Part shown: in pieces, positions 63,860-64,000 of the stretch
Numbering within the stretch: the stretch's first letter is position 1
Layout: the number at the start of each line of letters is the position of its first letter
From: Brevibacillus sp. DP1.3A
GTDB lineage: Bacteria > Bacillota > Bacilli > Brevibacillales > Brevibacillaceae
Reading direction: 5' to 3'
Length of the DNA stretch: 64,000 bases
Assembly: GCF_013284245.2 (NCBI RefSeq)
Contig: NZ_CP085876.1
Span: 1,065,001-1,129,000 of the forward strand
Program-made: the position numbers and the translations under genes
The notes under the pieces: generated by a model
The model's database searches: none
Seen by the model: only the letters and a program-made list of their open reading frames with translations
Told to the model about the DNA's origin: nothing

Positions 63860-64000
63860 ATGAATGTGAAAAAAAATATCGCAGCCATATTGGATCACAT
63901 AAAAACAGAGGAACGATTTCGCGATAACATTGCGCATTGGAGGGTCATTCCTGCTCGGGAAGCAAAGTCCGTTCCATTTCCAGATGAACTGGACGGACGA
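63860..64000 (+). CDS. DEAD/DEAH-box helicase, YprA/MrfA-like (3' end outside window)
   Basis: First 47 residues: MNVKKNIAAILDHIKTEERFRDNIAHWRVIPAREAKSVPFPDELDGR, truncated by the window edge. The NI-x-HWR-x-IP-x-REAK-x-x-PFP-x-EL pattern is the conserved N-terminal signature of the YprA/MrfA helicase family, which in B. subtilis acts in mitomycin C damage repair. ATG after AAGAAGGTGACGAAA. No helicase motif is visible in this fragment, so the call rests on the N-terminal signature. Confidence 0.7.
   Translation, partial: MNVKKNIAAILDHIKTEERFRDNIAHWRVIPAREAKSVPFPDELDGR

Overview
The window reads as a chromosomal segment of an endospore-forming member of the Bacillales, most likely Brevibacillus or a close relative. 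The basis is a PBSX-type tail module, two collagen-like proteins sharing an N-terminal [12 protein letters not shown] domain, a gerB-gerA-gerC spore-germination operon, YwbE, a YdjO-like protein, an OpuA system, strong AGGAGG ribosome-binding sites and frequent GTG/TTG starts. The genus is inferred by eye, without any database search. No rRNA or tRNA gene was seen.

Layout. (1) 1-12586: right half of a PBSX/Xkd-like prophage or phage-tail-like particle: tail assembly chaperone with a -1 frameshift extension, tape measure, XkdP/Q/R/S/T/U-type baseplate genes, a 1198-residue tail protein with a DNRLRE-type domain and two sialidase Asp-boxes, XkdX, holin and endolysin. (2) 12632-19490: a Zn-ribbon/S4-like protein, three GT2-type glycosyltransferases and a long Thr-rich collagen-like protein that is their plausible substrate. 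(3) 19637-30507: an orphan sporulation-type kinase, an acyltransferase, small conserved proteins, a three-gene phosphorelay (Hpt-REC-GGDEF-REC, stand-alone REC, hybrid kinase), YwbE, a NUDIX enzyme, an isochorismatase-like hydrolase and a GbsR-type regulator. (4) 30768-33780: opuAA-AB-AC glycine-betaine/proline-betaine importer, divergent from the GbsR-type gene. (5) 33834-41141: a DUF1254 exported protein whose start site lies in a long hairpin, an amidase, an AraC regulator, a DedA protein, a frameshifted VWA lipoprotein and a second collagen-like protein. (6) 41389-50507: a MoxR-type ATPase with a VWA protein carrying a duplicated metallopeptidase domain, ChrA, a TetR/MFS pair, an oxalate-decarboxylase-like bicupin, a DUF4241 protein and a membrane protein. 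(7) 50663-59533: a TetR regulator, then an eight-gene operon with a CUT1-type ABC importer, an NPP-type phosphodiesterase, a phosphonatase-like HAD enzyme, a TIM-barrel enzyme and a 2-hydroxyacid dehydrogenase. (8) 59580-64000: the germination operon, a 42-residue membrane peptide, a direct repeat and the start of a YprA/MrfA-like helicase.

The most interesting units are the eight-gene putative organophosphorus operon, the MoxR/VWA pair with one intact and one degenerate metallopeptidase copy, the collagen-like protein with its glycosyltransferases, and several RNA-level features: the A-AAA-AAC slippery site, a hairpin that buries a start codon and Shine-Dalgarno sequence, and a 93-bp inverted-repeat element.
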